Positions 1 to 12,130 of a stretch of 64,000 nucleotides of DNA are shown here, piece by piece; position 1 is the stretch's first letter; every line of letters starts with the position of its first letter. Below the pieces are notes generated by a model that was given only the letters and a program-made list of their open reading frames with translations, searched no databases and was not told the origin of the DNA. Origin of the DNA: Sipunculus nudus. Taxonomy: Eukaryota; Annelida; Sipuncula; Golfingiida; Sipunculidae. The position numbers and the translations under genes are program-made. The stretch is taken from positions 8,435,464-8,499,463 of the forward strand of contig CM049320.1 of the NCBI GenBank assembly GCA_026874595.1, in the 5' to 3' direction.

Positions 1-1
1 G

Positions 2-608
2 TAATGGGTATTTTCACGTAGCCCTAGGTCTGTCAATTCAGAAAACTGATGTTGCAAGCAAAAAAAAACTGGGATGGAAGATACCCCCATGGTCTTTTTA
101 ACCACCCCTACCTTTACAGCTGGAGGCAGAGATATGCAAATTCATTGTGTGAAAAGGTCACCAGAGGTTTAAAGGTCTCAAACTTTGACCTTTACCTATA
201 ATTTCTCGCATTAACAGGGTTTATATATCGCCAAAACCATATAAAGTTTTTCATTTTTTAAATCAATTATAATGAAGGTTTACATGTGCTTTTTAATACC
301 TGGAATCAAAAATAAGTAGTGATTACCCTGACGTATGTCAGATATTTCTGCACTTTTACATACTTTTGGTACGTATTACTGAATGTGTCGAATAGGAGTA
401 AGGCAAAATCTACTTTGACATCTTTAAATGAATCTTTGCAAATGACAACGAAAGATGATATTTGAGTTCATCTATAAAATGAAACATGAATTATGCAAAT
501 ATTTCATCGAAGAGTTTGTTGAAGTCAAAGTAAACAAAGACCTTACCAACACCACAGCTGTTTGTTACACATGGTCGTTATAAAGCATGCGATGAACTTT
601 TAATATCG
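2..608 (+). repeat. Left terminal inverted repeat of the 3.4-kb element
   Basis: This arm reads inward from TAATGGGTATTTTCA to about AACTTTTAATAT and pairs with 2641-3374 along its whole length at an estimated 80-90 percent identity. Conserved blocks include AGATACCCCCATGG, GGCAAAATCTA and TGTTTGTTACACATGG. Relative to the right arm it lacks roughly 100 bp between GGAGGCAGA and TGCAAATT. Confidence 0.75.
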
Positions 609-1229
609 AAACATATATATGGAACTCTGTCAACTTATGACTGTCTGTAAGACGATTCGCTCGCTTTTCATGTCTGACTATCTGGCTACCTGACTATCAT
701 CCTGACATAAAAAAAAACTCTCTGACAGGCTGGCTCACTATCTAACCGGTACACCTGTTTCTCTTTTTTACTCTGATCAAATGACTCTCTCTCTTGCGGT
801 ACATCTTACCTTCTGTTTGAGTAAATGTCTATCTCTCTGACTAAATGTCTGGCTCACAGGGAGTTTGTCTTTTTAGTATTTGAGCAACTGCACTGTTTGA
901 TTAATTAGCTAACACTCTGGTAGTCCAGGAGCCTGACTGTCTTTCTACCAATGTATCTGGTCGACAGGTGGTCAGTTATTTTCTTACTACCAAACTGGTA
1001 ATCCACAAGACGGCGACCCCTTTGTTCAGCGATACGTAAATGCTAGAGCAAGAGCTTTATTCATCCATCTGACTATCAGGTATATATCCTTCCAGAGAAT
1101 TAGCTAACTAATCAGGCAAATGGGGGACATGTAGTGTTTGGTCTGTCGTCGTCCTCATCGTCTGTGTAATATTTTGTGAACGTGACAACATTTGAACGAC
1201 TCAATAATTTTTCATGAAATTTTAAATTT

Positions 1230-2085
1230 ATATTGTTTCTATTAAATCTCTGAGGAGTCGGAAAACCGGTGACCTTGGGCTTTATCATCAAGGACAAATA
1301 GCCCGAATTTTTGGTGAACCCCATGACTTTTAAAATATTGAATTTTTTTTCCCTAAAATTTGAAACATTTATTTTTCAAGTCAAGTTCCTTAAGGAGCTC
1401 GAAAACTGGTGACCTTGACCTTGTTCTTCAAGGTCAGATCGGTAAGAATAGAAAGTATTTTTGAACATCATAACTTTTGAACCATCCAATATATTTTCAT
1501 GGAATTCCACTTGATAAATGTCTGGAAAACTGGTGACTTTGACCTTCAACATCATGGTCAAATAGGCCGAAACATAATTATTTGTGAACCCCATAACTTT
1601 AGAAGTGGCGCATATTTTTTCTTCAAATTTGAAACACTAATGTTTTAATCAAATCCCTTGAGGAGCTAGATAACTGGTGACTTTGACCTGGATATTCAAG
1701 GTCGAATCAGCAGGTATGGAAATTATTTTGAAACTTTTGAATCACTTGATATATTTTCATGAAATTTAACTTGTGAAATTTCTCTACCAATATCTTACCA
1801 ATATCTACAATGAAATGTCTCTACCAATATCTACAATTTAAAAATCTGATGACCTTGACCTTAATCATCAGGGTCAAATTGGATGAAATTAAAAAAATTG
1901 TTAATGCCTCAACTTTCGAAGTATCACATATTTTCCCTCAAATTTGAAACACAATTGTTTTAATCAAATTTCTTGAGGAGCTCGATAACTGGTGACCTTG
2001 ACCTGGATCTTCAAGGTTAAATCAACAAGAAAAAAATGTCAGATACTGGTTGCCTTGATCTTCATCATACAAGGTTAAATCTTTA
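1230..2085. repeat. Degenerate ~140-bp tandem repeats with TGACCTTGACC cores
   Basis: At least six diverged units recur with the landmark GGTGACCTTG (or a one-base variant) at about 1269, 1406, 1530, 1677, 1851 and 1994, a spacing of 124-174 bp. Two unit types seem to alternate: one carries GAACCCCAT-AACTTT, the other ATATTTTCATGAAATT. Most units also hold a downstream CAAGGTCA, so each contains inverted AGGTCA-type half sites. Stops interrupt all frames, so this is not coding. Confidence 0.65.
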
Positions 2086-2640
2086 GAAATGCAGGATTTA
2101 AGTTAACACCAAACTGTTGAAGGGGTCCATTTTTTCCCTCAAATTTGGGAAAGTGAGGCCCGTAGTGAGGGGAGACATATAGTTAATTCTAAGCCACTAA
2201 AAGGACTGACAGAAGTCCCTATACAAAAATAAAACTAGATCGCTTCATTAATTAAATTGCAATTTTTAACCAATTATCACAATCATTATACCATGACGAC
2301 CTTAGTAATATATCCAGGTGAGATTAAATATTAATCATATTTAATTGATTAACTAATTAATTATTTATTATTATATGAATTATAATAACTTACATATTGT
2401 ATACTAGTGACTGAAATGGATATATGTAATATAAGCTTATTTATACAAAAAAATAATACATTGGCTGTTACTAGTCAAATTGAAATTAGGGATTTGCAGT
2501 GAACAAAGATCAATGAACCACTGACAACTATCTAAGGATATATATAATAACTCTAATGAAATACAAACCGGAAGGAATAAGGATGAATGTTAACCGGAAG
2601 TGTGTGAATTGAGAGATAGAAAGTAACATAAATTTGTTTC

Positions 2641-3374
2641 AATATTAAAATTTCATGGCACGCTTCATAACGACCATGTGTAACAAACAGCTATGATGTT
2701 GTAAGGGCCAACCTTTGTTTACTTTTGACTTCAACAAACCCTTCGATGAAAAATGTTTACATAATTTGATGTTTCATGTTATAGGTAAACTCAAATATCA
2801 TCTTTTGTGGTCATTTGCAAAGATTCAATGAAAGATTTTAAAGTACAACTTGTTAGATTTTGCCTTACTCCTATTCAGCAATACGTACAAAAAGTATGTA
2901 AAAGTGCAGAAATATCTCACACACCGCCGGGTAATCACTACTTTTGACTCCAGGTATTAAAAAGTACATGTAAACCTTCATTTTAATTGATTTTCAAAAA
3001 AAAAAACTTTATATGGTCTTGGCGATAAATAAACCCTGATATTGTGAGAAATTATAGATTAAGGTCAAATTTTGTGACCTTTGACCTCTGGAGACCTTTT
3101 CGAAGAATAAATTTGCATATCATTTGCATGGACATGTAGATCTTGACAAGACAAATATTTTAATTGGTCATTTGAAATATTTTGGTAAAGAGTTGCAAAG
3201 TTAGGGATGTTTGAATTTTCCTTACCCCTAACTATCTGCCTCCAGGTAGGTAGATGTGGTTAAAGGTAGGTGTGGTTAAAAAAGTCCATGGGGGTATCTT
3301 CCATCCCAGTTTTTTAGCTGGCAACATCTATTTTCTGACTGGTTAGACCTAGGGCTACATGAAAATACCCATTA
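2641..3374 (-). repeat. Right terminal inverted repeat of the 3.4-kb element
   Basis: Reverse complement of the left arm, ending CCCATTA at 3374. It is about 734 bp against 607 bp on the left. The excess is a block near 3118-3228, which is either an insertion here or a deletion on the left. The next bases (AAGTAAATCAC) do not match the left arm, so the terminus is sharp. Confidence 0.75.
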
Positions 3375-3781
3375 AAGTAAATCACAAGGGGGGTGCACTA
3401 TGACCCCCACTAGCTCATGGCCTATAATTTAATTCACTTTTCTTATGCGTACCGCAAGTTCTAATGTTTCTGGTTTATATCAATGGCATCAACAATTTAC
3501 ATTTGTTGCCTCTGGGAAAACTCGGTCCAGTCGGTTTCCATAAATGCAAAAGATGGTTTTTAACCAATTACAACATAAAGAACTTAGAAAGTTTTGAAAC
3601 GTTTGACTTGCAGTAGGAGAGTGTCTCATATAACTTATTATAACAATTTAATAGTTTATAAGTCTATAAATTTCAGATAAAAATGATATAATACAATAAA
3701 ATGCAATGCGATGGCTGACAATTCTTTTATGTGTAGAAGCAATTTTAAGTTACACTGAAATTCTTTTGGTATTCAATATAC
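3375..3781. other. Spacer between two repeat elements, no gene seen
   Basis: AT-rich unique-looking sequence with stops in every frame. Apart from a short G-run/C-run hairpin near 3387-3410 I see no repeat, gene or motif. Confidence 0.5.
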
Positions 3782-4437
3782 AAAACAAGAGGACCGCAAA
3801 CACGAAAAAACGCCCGCCGTGTGTCTCTGACCTCATTAAATATGCGTGAATTTTGATGTGAATATAAATAAGGTGAGAAAGTCTATTAGTAAATATGTAT
3901 AATGAGTTTGATATAAATTCATAAAAAATTTTTTGTAAGTCACCAAGGTACCTCAAGAGTATGGTGACTTCTGACCTCATTATATATATGCGTGAATTTT
4001 GATGAGAATGTAAATCAGGTGAGAAAGTCTATTGGTAAATATGTATAATGAGTTTCATGTAAATCAGTAGTTTATTGGAAAGTCACCAAGGTGCCTCCAA
4101 AGTGCGATGACCTCTGACCTCATTAAATATACATTGATTTCGCCGGAATTCGAACTTAGGTGACATATTTTATTTATTAACATTTTTTTATGAGTTTGAT
4201 CTTCGTATGTTATCGCGGCGACACCACAAATTAGCCGAGTGACCCGCGACCTTAGAAAATATGCGTGGATGTTGCCCATAATCGAACTTGGGCGAGAAAA
4301 TCTGTTGTAAAGTACTTATGGCGAGTTTCCCGAAAATCTATCAATGCCCTGGCAAATTATCGCGGCGACACTTAAAGTTAACGGACGGACGGACTGTTGG
4401 TAAACCATAATACTCCCGTCTTAGGACGGGCATATAA
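3782..4437 (+). mobile_element. Non-autonomous element with ~143-bp tandem core, Helentron/HINE- or pearl-like
   Basis: The element opens with AAACAAGAGGACCGC, then has about four units whose landmark CTGACCTCATTA falls at 3827, 3971 and 4114, with a diverged fourth near 4247. It closes with ACGGACGGACGGAC and a hairpin (CCCGTC at 4415-4420, GACGGG at 4425-4430) followed by CATATAAA. A tandem core plus a 3-prime hairpin is the layout of bivalve pearl elements and Helitron-related non-autonomous elements. The family is inferred from layout. Short frames here are shadows of the repeat. Confidence 0.55.
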
Positions 4438-5999
4438 AGAGTATAATAATAAATTTAAGTTTGTAAATGTTTACACATCTTTGTGAAATATGAAGAACCA
4501 TTTTCCAAAGATATATATCATTCATAGAATTAGAGGATTTAAGAGTTATGTAATTGCAAAGGGTCTTTAAGTGGACCTTACTTAATATGGTTTTTCTTCA
4601 TGTTCTTCTGGAATTTTCAGAACAATTTCAATCTTTGTAGAGCTTAAATGTGTAAGTAATACGTAACGTAGTTTGGTTATTGTGTGTGAGACAAAATCAA
4701 TAAACGTAACCTTATCATTAAGACATATTTGAGATATTGATTTTACCTTAAATCTATCACGTGTTTTGTTCAAATGACGTATCATGTGTTACAATTTACA
4801 AATTTATCATTTAGCTTAATTATCGAGGAAGTAATCAGAACAGTGTTTGGGTAACACGATAACAATTTCATGTTATCTGAAATCAATTTTATATTAACGT
4901 GGGGATAACCTGGAAGCGGGGCGGAGCGGGGGGGATATCTTGAAGTCTTTGCACCGGCCCAGCCTTCGCCATAGTCCCGCCTGGTAAGCCCGTTGATATA
5001 ACACCTTTGGCTCCAGCGGATCTTTAATTTTTCAATACTGAGCAGCTTTAAATGCTACATTTTTAAGAGGTTCATCTGTGTCCTCAGAGGAGCAGTTAAC
5101 GTTTAAAAATAGTCCTGAGTCAAGAATCCACGAGGTACGACAAAGGATAACCTTTGGTTAACACCTGCAGTTTAGGTTTAGTAGTTTAATTGTCGTCCGT
5201 TGCCCTGAGAATGAAATATCGTTTATTCGGGCTATATAATAAACAATTCGTAAATATATCTAAATTATTGATATGTAACATTACACCAAAAGTCATCATT
5301 TCTTGCCTTTTTTTTATTTCTAAAGCTTGAAACATATGTGTGTATCCATATATGCGTGAAAGATATCTTTATGAAACATGGATTCGATGTCTACGTAATA
5401 AGAAAGATCCAAAATCAGTCATTTTTAAGCCCTAAATATACCAAACACTTGGCAATTAGAGAATTCTGGACTCGTCGTTTTCTTTCATAATCAATCAAAC
5501 TAGATGCACAGGCAGAGAAGTATTTTACAATAAATAACCCAGTTCAGTCAGAGACAGGTAAGGCGTGACACAAAGTAGTCATTTAACAACATTAAACGTG
5601 AAGCCGTGAATACTTGTCTACAACCTCGTCTGTACCTGGACCTTTCATCAGGAACATAAACATGCCTTCTTTTATCACTGCCCGTTTTGAAGTCGAATAC
5701 CCGGTTATCCAGTCACCACAAAACGTGCGAGGCAGATAACGATCTGAAATATACTATGATTTTTCGAGGATACAAGGGCATATTGTCTTTTCTTTTTACA
5801 GCAGATTTCACGTAAATATAGGAAGTTCATATAAAAAATGATCAATAATTGATAATCGGTCCTTTATCTTTCAATCACTGCCCATGATTTTTCAACGAAT
5901 TCGTACCGCTAGTTTTTTACTCTTATCAACGATATAAAAGTTATTATAATAATATAGTCTATGTGTGTGTTTGTTTCTTATGATAAAATTTAGGATGAA
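4438..5999. other. Unique AT-rich DNA, no gene seen
   Basis: No open frame of interest and no clear repeat. A GC-rich patch at about 4913-4990 (AGCGGGGCGGAGCGGGGG) stands out from its surroundings but has no coding signal. Confidence 0.4.
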
Positions 6000-6840
6000 G
6001 CAAAATGGCAGTGGTCGGGAGGACACAGGAGCGATTTTCACGCATATAGAGCCTGCGTGAACTCAGGGATTCGGGGTCTAATTACGTCACTCTACCGTCT
6101 GTTTTAGGGAGACTCTCCATACCGCTATATACGTCTGCCAGTTCATGCATTTACGCATATTCGCTGCTGATTGAAACACAGCTTTTGACACGGCAATGAC
6201 CAATATTCCTACACACCTGGGCGACGAGTGCTCATCATCATAGTAAAAAAGACTTTCCAGGGAGGTTCGAATGGAGAATGGCAGCGCACAGTAAACCTGA
6301 ACAGCTGAGTCTCCGACCGCTACCCCTTGAATGTGAAGGGGTACGAAGGGACGCCGTTTGAAGCTCGCCGAGTCTCGTCCGAGCATCGCTCGGAACTCCA
6401 CCGACGCTCTTTAACACGAATGAAGCCCTGCATTATATATCTCTGGAGGTGCACAAAAGAGCGTCTCGGAAGAGGTCCGGTAGCCCGGATAACCTCGAAT
6501 ATATGAATCTATAAATTTCGTACGAAGCTCGCGCGATGCCACAATTGTTTTTCGAGCATCTTAGACAAACGTCCGAGCACCGGGCGGGCAAATTTTATGA
6601 CAGCCAAGCTTGGATCCAGGGAATTATATTTGCCTTAAAATTGCTCAGACAGTGGACGATCCAAGAGATCCCCTAAGCGTTGCCCACTGAGCGCCCAGGC
6701 GACCTCTTCCCGAGCTGCTACCGACCAAATATCTCGCAGAACGTCGAGCGAGTCTTTGTGGCTCTTTAAATGCGCGTCTGATGAGGCTCGTCAAAGTTAT
6801 CAAGATCCGACCGAAGCTCGCCCGAAAAAAAAACAATTAT
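6000..6840. other. GC-richer island of unknown nature
   Basis: This block is visibly richer in G+C and CG dinucleotides than its flanks. A 104-codon open frame runs on the minus strand at 6087-6401 (calculated-looking peptide without a recognisable motif), and a second short one lies at 6645-6836. I recognise neither and see no convincing splice sites. It may be an old dispersed repeat (cgagc/gctcg motifs recur on both strands) or a decayed exon. Confidence 0.3.
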
Positions 6841-7399
6841 TCTTCAAAATAAAAAAAAAATAACTTGTTTGGGTTGTTGACGTGCTGTAACTTAGTCTTA
6901 TCTTATCCATGGAAAGAGCTTCGTATTATGTATTTGATAATATTTGAACGATCAATCTAAAATAAATAAAGTTATAAATAAATAAAAAAAATGTAATCCC
7001 ACCTACTACATCAAATGACATTGAAATAAGGTAGTAATGTTCGGATATCATTGCCCAATATCAACTGAGTTTAATATATAATAATTATGAACAATTATTA
7101 ATTAAGGAACATTATACCACGTATTTATGTTAAAAATGCAAATAGACACCATTTCAGTCTGTAAAATATTTAACTTTAGATAGTAAACCTTACTAGAGAC
7201 TGTTTCAATAAATATAGTAGTTTGGGAGTATAAAATTTCAGTTTAACATTTGGTCCTTTGGGGCAACAGTTAAGGAAATATGAAATAATTTGTAATAAGC
7301 CCACATTTTGTTCTTTTGACAAACTAAAACTAGGAATCAGCATTCTAAGGAATGCAAATGTCAGTCCAATGGGGGTCCTTATTATGTGATGCTCCAAGA
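6841..7399. other. AT-rich spacer
   Basis: Homopolymer-rich AT DNA. A minus-strand open frame at 7176-7556 runs from here into the dispersed repeat that follows. It shows no known domain, so I treat it as chance. Confidence 0.35.
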
Positions 7400-7590
7400 G
7401 ACATGAATTTATTCCGCCAATAAATATAGGTAAACTCGTGCATAGGTAACTGTACAAAATTTCATGAGAATGTGCCCTTAAAATTTGTGAAATTCCTTTC
7501 ATGATTGCTTGAGTTATGTCGCGACCAAAAACACTCACACCCAAACAAACACACACGCGAAAGGGATGAACATATACCCTCCTGTCATTT
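7400..7590. repeat. Dispersed repeat copy, family shared with 29516-29740
   Basis: Blocks ACTCGTGCATA, a CATGATT...TTGC stretch, an ACACACAC-rich segment and the end GGGATGAAC-ATA-CCCTCCTG occur in the same order here and near 29530-29740. Two diverged copies in the same orientation indicate a short dispersed element. Its full length and family are not resolved. Confidence 0.5.
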
Positions 7591-8154
7591 TTATTAATTG
7601 TGAACCTGGGGGATACCGGGTCCTAGGAAAAGGTATGCTCAGCAGCTTGACCAAGATTAACAAGTGTGCAAAAAGAATCTAAACAAAACTCTTGCAAATC
7701 CTTACGTATGAACGCTTATATCACAGTGACATTTTCGACAACAACGTAATTTAAAACCACCATTTGGTATTTTACTGTATGGGTCGAGAATAACTATGCT
7801 ATGTACATTTGTGTGAACGATATCTTAACCCGTAGTAAATGAATAACCAGCGTCGTAGTTCAATGTTATAGTTGATAACTTTATTGTGTTTCTTCAATAA
7901 GAGCAATCATACCTAACAGCCAGGTGGACAATTGCATTAGCGATGTGTACAGCGCGGGTTTCTCTGCTTTTCATGGGCACAATACGTTTTATTATGCCTC
8001 TTAGAGGAGTCGTTATTTTTTACTCGCAGTGGGGTAATTGATTTCATCAACTATATTCAAAGAGTTGTGCACGCATTTCGACGAAATGTTTCAGATGGAT
8101 AGGGTACCTTTGAAGGAACAAATCTTAAATTTATAGGTAATTTCTTTCACAATG
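7591..8154. other. Unique spacer, no gene seen
   Basis: Mixed-composition DNA with stops in all frames. No repeat or RNA gene recognised. Confidence 0.4.
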
Positions 8155-8290
8155 TTACGTACACATTTTGCTCAGGGGAATTTATTGCGCCGATCCCGGA
8201 TTCGAACCCACATGATGCACACAAGTCCGACGTTCCCACTGCTTCACTAGAAAATCAAGCGTCACTAGCGAGAAAGATCGATCCCCTTTA
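8155..8290 (-). mobile_element. tRNA-derived SINE-like copy 1
   Basis: On the minus strand it reads TAGTGAAGCAGTGGG (8249-8235), a close match to the RNA polymerase III A box, followed about 26 bases later by GGTTCGAATCC (8208-8198), an exact B box. A related copy lies about 285 bp further on. The surroundings do not fold into a complete cloverleaf, so this is a tRNA-like head of a SINE rather than a working tRNA gene. Shared outer blocks: CATTTTGCTCAGGGG and TCACTAGCGAG. Confidence 0.55.
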
Positions 8291-8439
8291 ATATGCACCC
8301 TTTAGCACCATGTGCAATCAACTTTCAGAACGAGATCAATTAACCCAGGAATGACAGCTTTTTGTAAACTAGGTGGTGATAATTAAGCAGTTACTTCAAA
8401 CCAACATTCTCTCGGTGTCATTCCGGACGAGCCCCCATA

Positions 8440-8575
8440 TGTGACGTTAACATTTTGCTCAGGGGGGAAATATTCGAACCCATATCGGTGGGGCACATCT
8501 CCGGCGCTTTATCTGCTTCGCTAGAAAAGAAGGCCTCACTAGCGAGGTAGTTCAGTCCACTTTTACGTGCACCCC
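8440..8575 (-). mobile_element. tRNA-derived SINE-like copy 2, more decayed
   Basis: It shares CATTTTGCTCAGGGG, a GAAnATTCGAACCC block, CTGCTTCGCTAGAAAA and TCACTAGCGAG with the copy at 8155-8290, in the same order and orientation. The B box is partly eroded. Two copies about 285 bp apart in tandem could be one insertion that duplicated or two insertions of one family. Confidence 0.5.
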
Positions 8576-11500
8576 TTTTTAACCATAATATGTTTTAATA
8601 TTCAATTACCATTGCGAGATAGAGAATTAGATCAAGACCGCCGACAGTCACCGATATTAGAGGCCGCCTCATTTCTGCAGTCTGGGCTTAACTGTCATGA
8701 ATCTGATTTCTCTCGGCTTAGATTCATACTTTTACTTTGCTTATATAACACACAAGCACATTTGATAAGAATCCTGGGAGTTTTTTTTTCGGATCTGGTG
8801 ATCAGGAATGCTTTCTGGTTTAGGCCGTGTATGTTACAGCAGCAGCGGCAGATCTGCCTTTCAACCTATTGCTTTATACACAGGGGAGTGAAAGAGTACT
8901 TTGTGGAGAGGTGTGCCCCCACTTTATTTAGACCTCAGTAATTCAGCAAAATAGATCTATTATATCATTAATTAACTATCCTATATTGCACTATTGCGGC
9001 CTAAATTTTACAAAATAGCCTACACCTTCCATACCCTCATTTTATTAATTATCTATTCTAAAATAGTCTATCCGCCTGTGCTTATTTTCCAATATTCTTT
9101 AAATTTACTGGCAAATCTCGTAGCATGTGATTTTGCGTCCGATATATGATGGAGAAAAATTTTCTATCATGAATTTACGATTATCAGGTTCACCTGGAAG
9201 TCTGTGAAGTGTTGTGACGTCACATTTTTCTACTTAGGCCATGCCAGATAGTATGTTCTGCGACCAAACATATCGGGGGGGGGGGGGGGGGATCTTGTTT
9301 TCTTTTTTAAAAACATTTCGCTGTAGCCAAATAAGGATAAATTTGGCCAACTTGAAGTAATGATTACGATACCAAACAACAATTTTAGTATCGTTAATAT
9401 GAACAAAACAAAGTTTAATCCATTAAAATAATACCTTCACAAATAAAACATGTTGCATTTTAATGCCAGAAATTAGCAACATGAATGATTCATTAAACAA
9501 AGTGATTAATAAAAACAAGCGCAGCGGTTCACTTTAACTTTTTGTGAGATGGCTTATGGATGCAGTACTTCTGAAAAGGGTCTTGTAAACGGGACTAGGC
9601 AATTTATCCACATTCCCGTGGTTTATAAATCAAGAAAAAATATGAATGAAATTATAGATATTGACAGTGTTGAGACTAAAACCACAGATACAAAACATTT
9701 GTCCTTACATTTAGAAAGTCACCAGTCATTAGGAAATCTACTTTTTACTCAATTTGAGTGTATATATTAAATGCATATCATGGCTATTATATCTCTATAT
9801 GTATGTCTCAGAAAGAATATTATGAAAATGACGATAAAAAGGTGGTATGACATTAGCGAAATGATGAACACAAATGTTATCACAACCAAATTTTATATTA
9901 TCTAATTTTCTAGGTGACGCAATTCAATGTATATAAATTGTTTTACATGTGAGCAAGATAATTACAGTCCATTGTAGAGAGAGAGAGAGTGACTTCAGTT
10001 CTTAAACTGACTTTTTAACGTTTGACCCAACACGTTGTCCACCTTTTACTGTATCGAGATGAACAGCTTTATATTGTAAATATTCTTTATATTTTTTTTT
10101 ACCAATGACTATTCCTACATGAAACCTTTGAACTGTAAAGTAAAGCTTTAAATTTATCGACGTTTTAAAGCATATATTGACGTAATTTGTATATATGAAG
10201 AATTATTGGTACTTACAACTTGATGCAGAAATCACAGAACCACAGGAAACAATCACGGAAAGTAAATCACTCCAGTCCAATCACGAAAGCAACAAAATTT
10301 GGTTTATCCTATAGCGGATGTGCACGGTCAGCTAACCGGGGCAGAAGACGATTTGCAGTTATGACCGATTATTCAATAGCGTCTTGTGGGCTTCATGGGA
10401 AATCATCCACGCGTTCATGGGGGACGGTAACGTGATGAACTACAATGTCCATGGGCGAAACGCAAGAATTCCACTGGAATAGGGCTAGAGCTCGCTGTAG
10501 CTCTGCTGAGAGTCGCCCCGTCCGCCTGCAGCTCACTGACTGGGCAGATTCAACTGTGCCGGCTGAGTTTCTATGTTCGCTCATTGATCCGACAGCCGTG
10601 GGAATTCCACGGCATCCGTGCAAGCTGCTTCCTTCAGCCTCAGCATCTGAGAAGAAAATCCACCAAGTACTTAAGTCACGACATTTTCCGTGCACTGCTT
10701 AAAGTGCTTTTTCTGCTAATGCCAATACCATATCTATTGATGATACAGACTTTCACCATTGTTGCCTCGTGACAACCACCTCTCTCTCTCTTCTTGGTGG
10801 CTGAACCGCCAGAGTCCTCAAGTATTAAGTATGCTAAGTTATTATATTATTTACTGTCGTTGGACCGCGGTCACGTTGAAGAAATAAAACTTCTGTGAGA
10901 ACCATTTGTGTCATATTTTTGCAAGAAATTTTGTTAATCTTTCCGGATGCTCCGACAATACGTGATGTCTCACAAGAATTTGAAGAATGTATTCCAGCCG
11001 CCGTTTTTTCTGTAGCGCAAGAAAGGACCATTTGTTTATAGAACCTATTTTAAGACTGGAGAAATGTGGTCACTTTATGACCACTTTTATTTTTTTAAAT
11101 GTGGTGAAACAAAAAAAGGAATCGATAGCGGTAATTTTGTTTGCTACAAAAGCTAAAAAAAAGATGTAAATTAAAAAACACCCTGTTTTGTTTGCATTAA
11201 AATATGGAGATCTCGGTTCAGAAAATGTAAAGTAACGAGTTTTTCGTACCAGATATAAAAATGTACATGGAAAAATGTACATTGAAAACGTGTAATTGGA
11301 AGTGTACATAGCAACGAAAATTAAATTAAAGGTAATAATAATGATTGCATAGTTTGAAATACATGCAGATTAAAGAGTATTTTAAAGTAATAAAATGTTA
11401 TCTTACCTATGGAAAGAAAAATTAATTTGATAAAGAACAATGTATTTCAAGAGGCAAAACCTGTGATATGTGATCGATGCAACAACAGTACAGGTTTTAC

Positions 11501-11986
11501 GAAAATGATATTTGACGGCATCATGACAGAGATGTTTCGCATTTTTGGAGCATAATGAAAACTGTCTTATCAAACCTAAAGCGCTTGTCACACCTGAGAT
11601 TCGTTCATCTGCAACCCCGACTTGTCGCAAAAACAGGGAGACTGTCTGCATTTTATTTAAAACACAAGAACGCTCGCGGTCATATATTACCACGGGTCTA
11701 GCATTTTTCTCATAGATTATATCGCACGGCAGCCAATGCCTCTTTATGATTTGTTGTAGGACTTGTCGTACGATCAATGTAAAAATGCCCATGACTACAG
11801 ATAATTAAACGTCACGCTGGTCACAGCTCGTCGTGCGTCATTTTTACGTCTGTCATATGACTACCTATATGGCAGATCTCAAGTCGGAGAGGACTATTTC
11901 AAATGCGCCTTCGTCAGACCATCATTGGTCTGTCGCATGACAGTCCGCCAGTGACTTAAGCTAAAATTCCTTATCTTTGGAATGCG
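8576..11986. other. Mostly unique DNA, no gene confirmed
   Basis: It contains a run of G at about 9277-9292, a short GA tract near 9976-9988, and a GC-richer patch at 10300-10700. That patch is open on both strands (plus 10445-10702, minus 10393-10695) without recognisable motifs. A perfect 7-bp hairpin GTGGTCA-CTTTA-TGACCAC lies at about 11067-11085. Minus 11403-11792 holds a 129-codon frame of no known family. None of these is strong enough to call a gene. Confidence 0.4.
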
Positions 11987-12130
11987 GCATGCGGAATGCG
12001 TGTTGAGAAATTACTTAAGTGCCGGCATGGCAAAATGCATGTTTCCATGTGTTGCCCCTGGATACCATGCGGAACCAGCAAAAATCGCAACATGTAGCGA
12101 GTCGTTTTGCCGGACACGCATTCCGCATGC
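11987..12130. repeat. Short inverted repeat, possible MITE
   Basis: GCATGCGGAATGCGTGT at 11987-12003 is exactly the reverse complement of 12114-12130. A further partial match, ATGCGGCATGCGG in reverse complement, lies near 12187-12199. The 110-bp interior is not coding. The arrangement suits a small palindromic transposon remnant, but target-site duplications are not evident. Confidence 0.5.

Larger units (their letters stand above)
1..3374. mobile_element. 3.4-kb element with long terminal inverted repeats, non-autonomous
   Basis: The two ends are long imperfect inverted copies: positions 2-608 match the reverse complement of 2641-3374. The outermost match is TAATGGGTATTTTCA, followed by GTAGCCCTAGGTCT. 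No transposase-like reading frame lies between them; the centre holds degenerate tandem repeats rich in TGACCTTGACC. The left end coincides with the window edge, so the true terminus and any target-site duplication cannot be read. The structure fits a foldback or large MITE-like DNA transposon whose transposase is supplied elsewhere. I do not assign a superfamily. Confidence 0.75.

Noticed and set aside
1112-1594. Two minus-strand frames of about 70 codons with similar start peptides
   Set aside because: They are the same repeat unit translated twice inside the 3.4-kb element; stops and indels differ between units.
7176-7556. 126-codon minus-strand frame
   Set aside because: Overlaps a dispersed repeat that is interrupted by stops in its second copy at 29516-29740; no domain.
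8567-8941. 124-codon plus-strand frame
   Set aside because: Begins at the edge of a SINE-like copy, has no motif and no splice or poly(A) context.
10220-10772. Overlapping frames on both strands in a GC-richer patch
   Set aside because: Open on several frames at once, which reflects fewer AT-rich stops; no domain recognised on either strand.
11403-11792. 129-codon minus-strand frame
   Set aside because: No recognisable family; lies in sequence with inverted-repeat texture and no gene signals.
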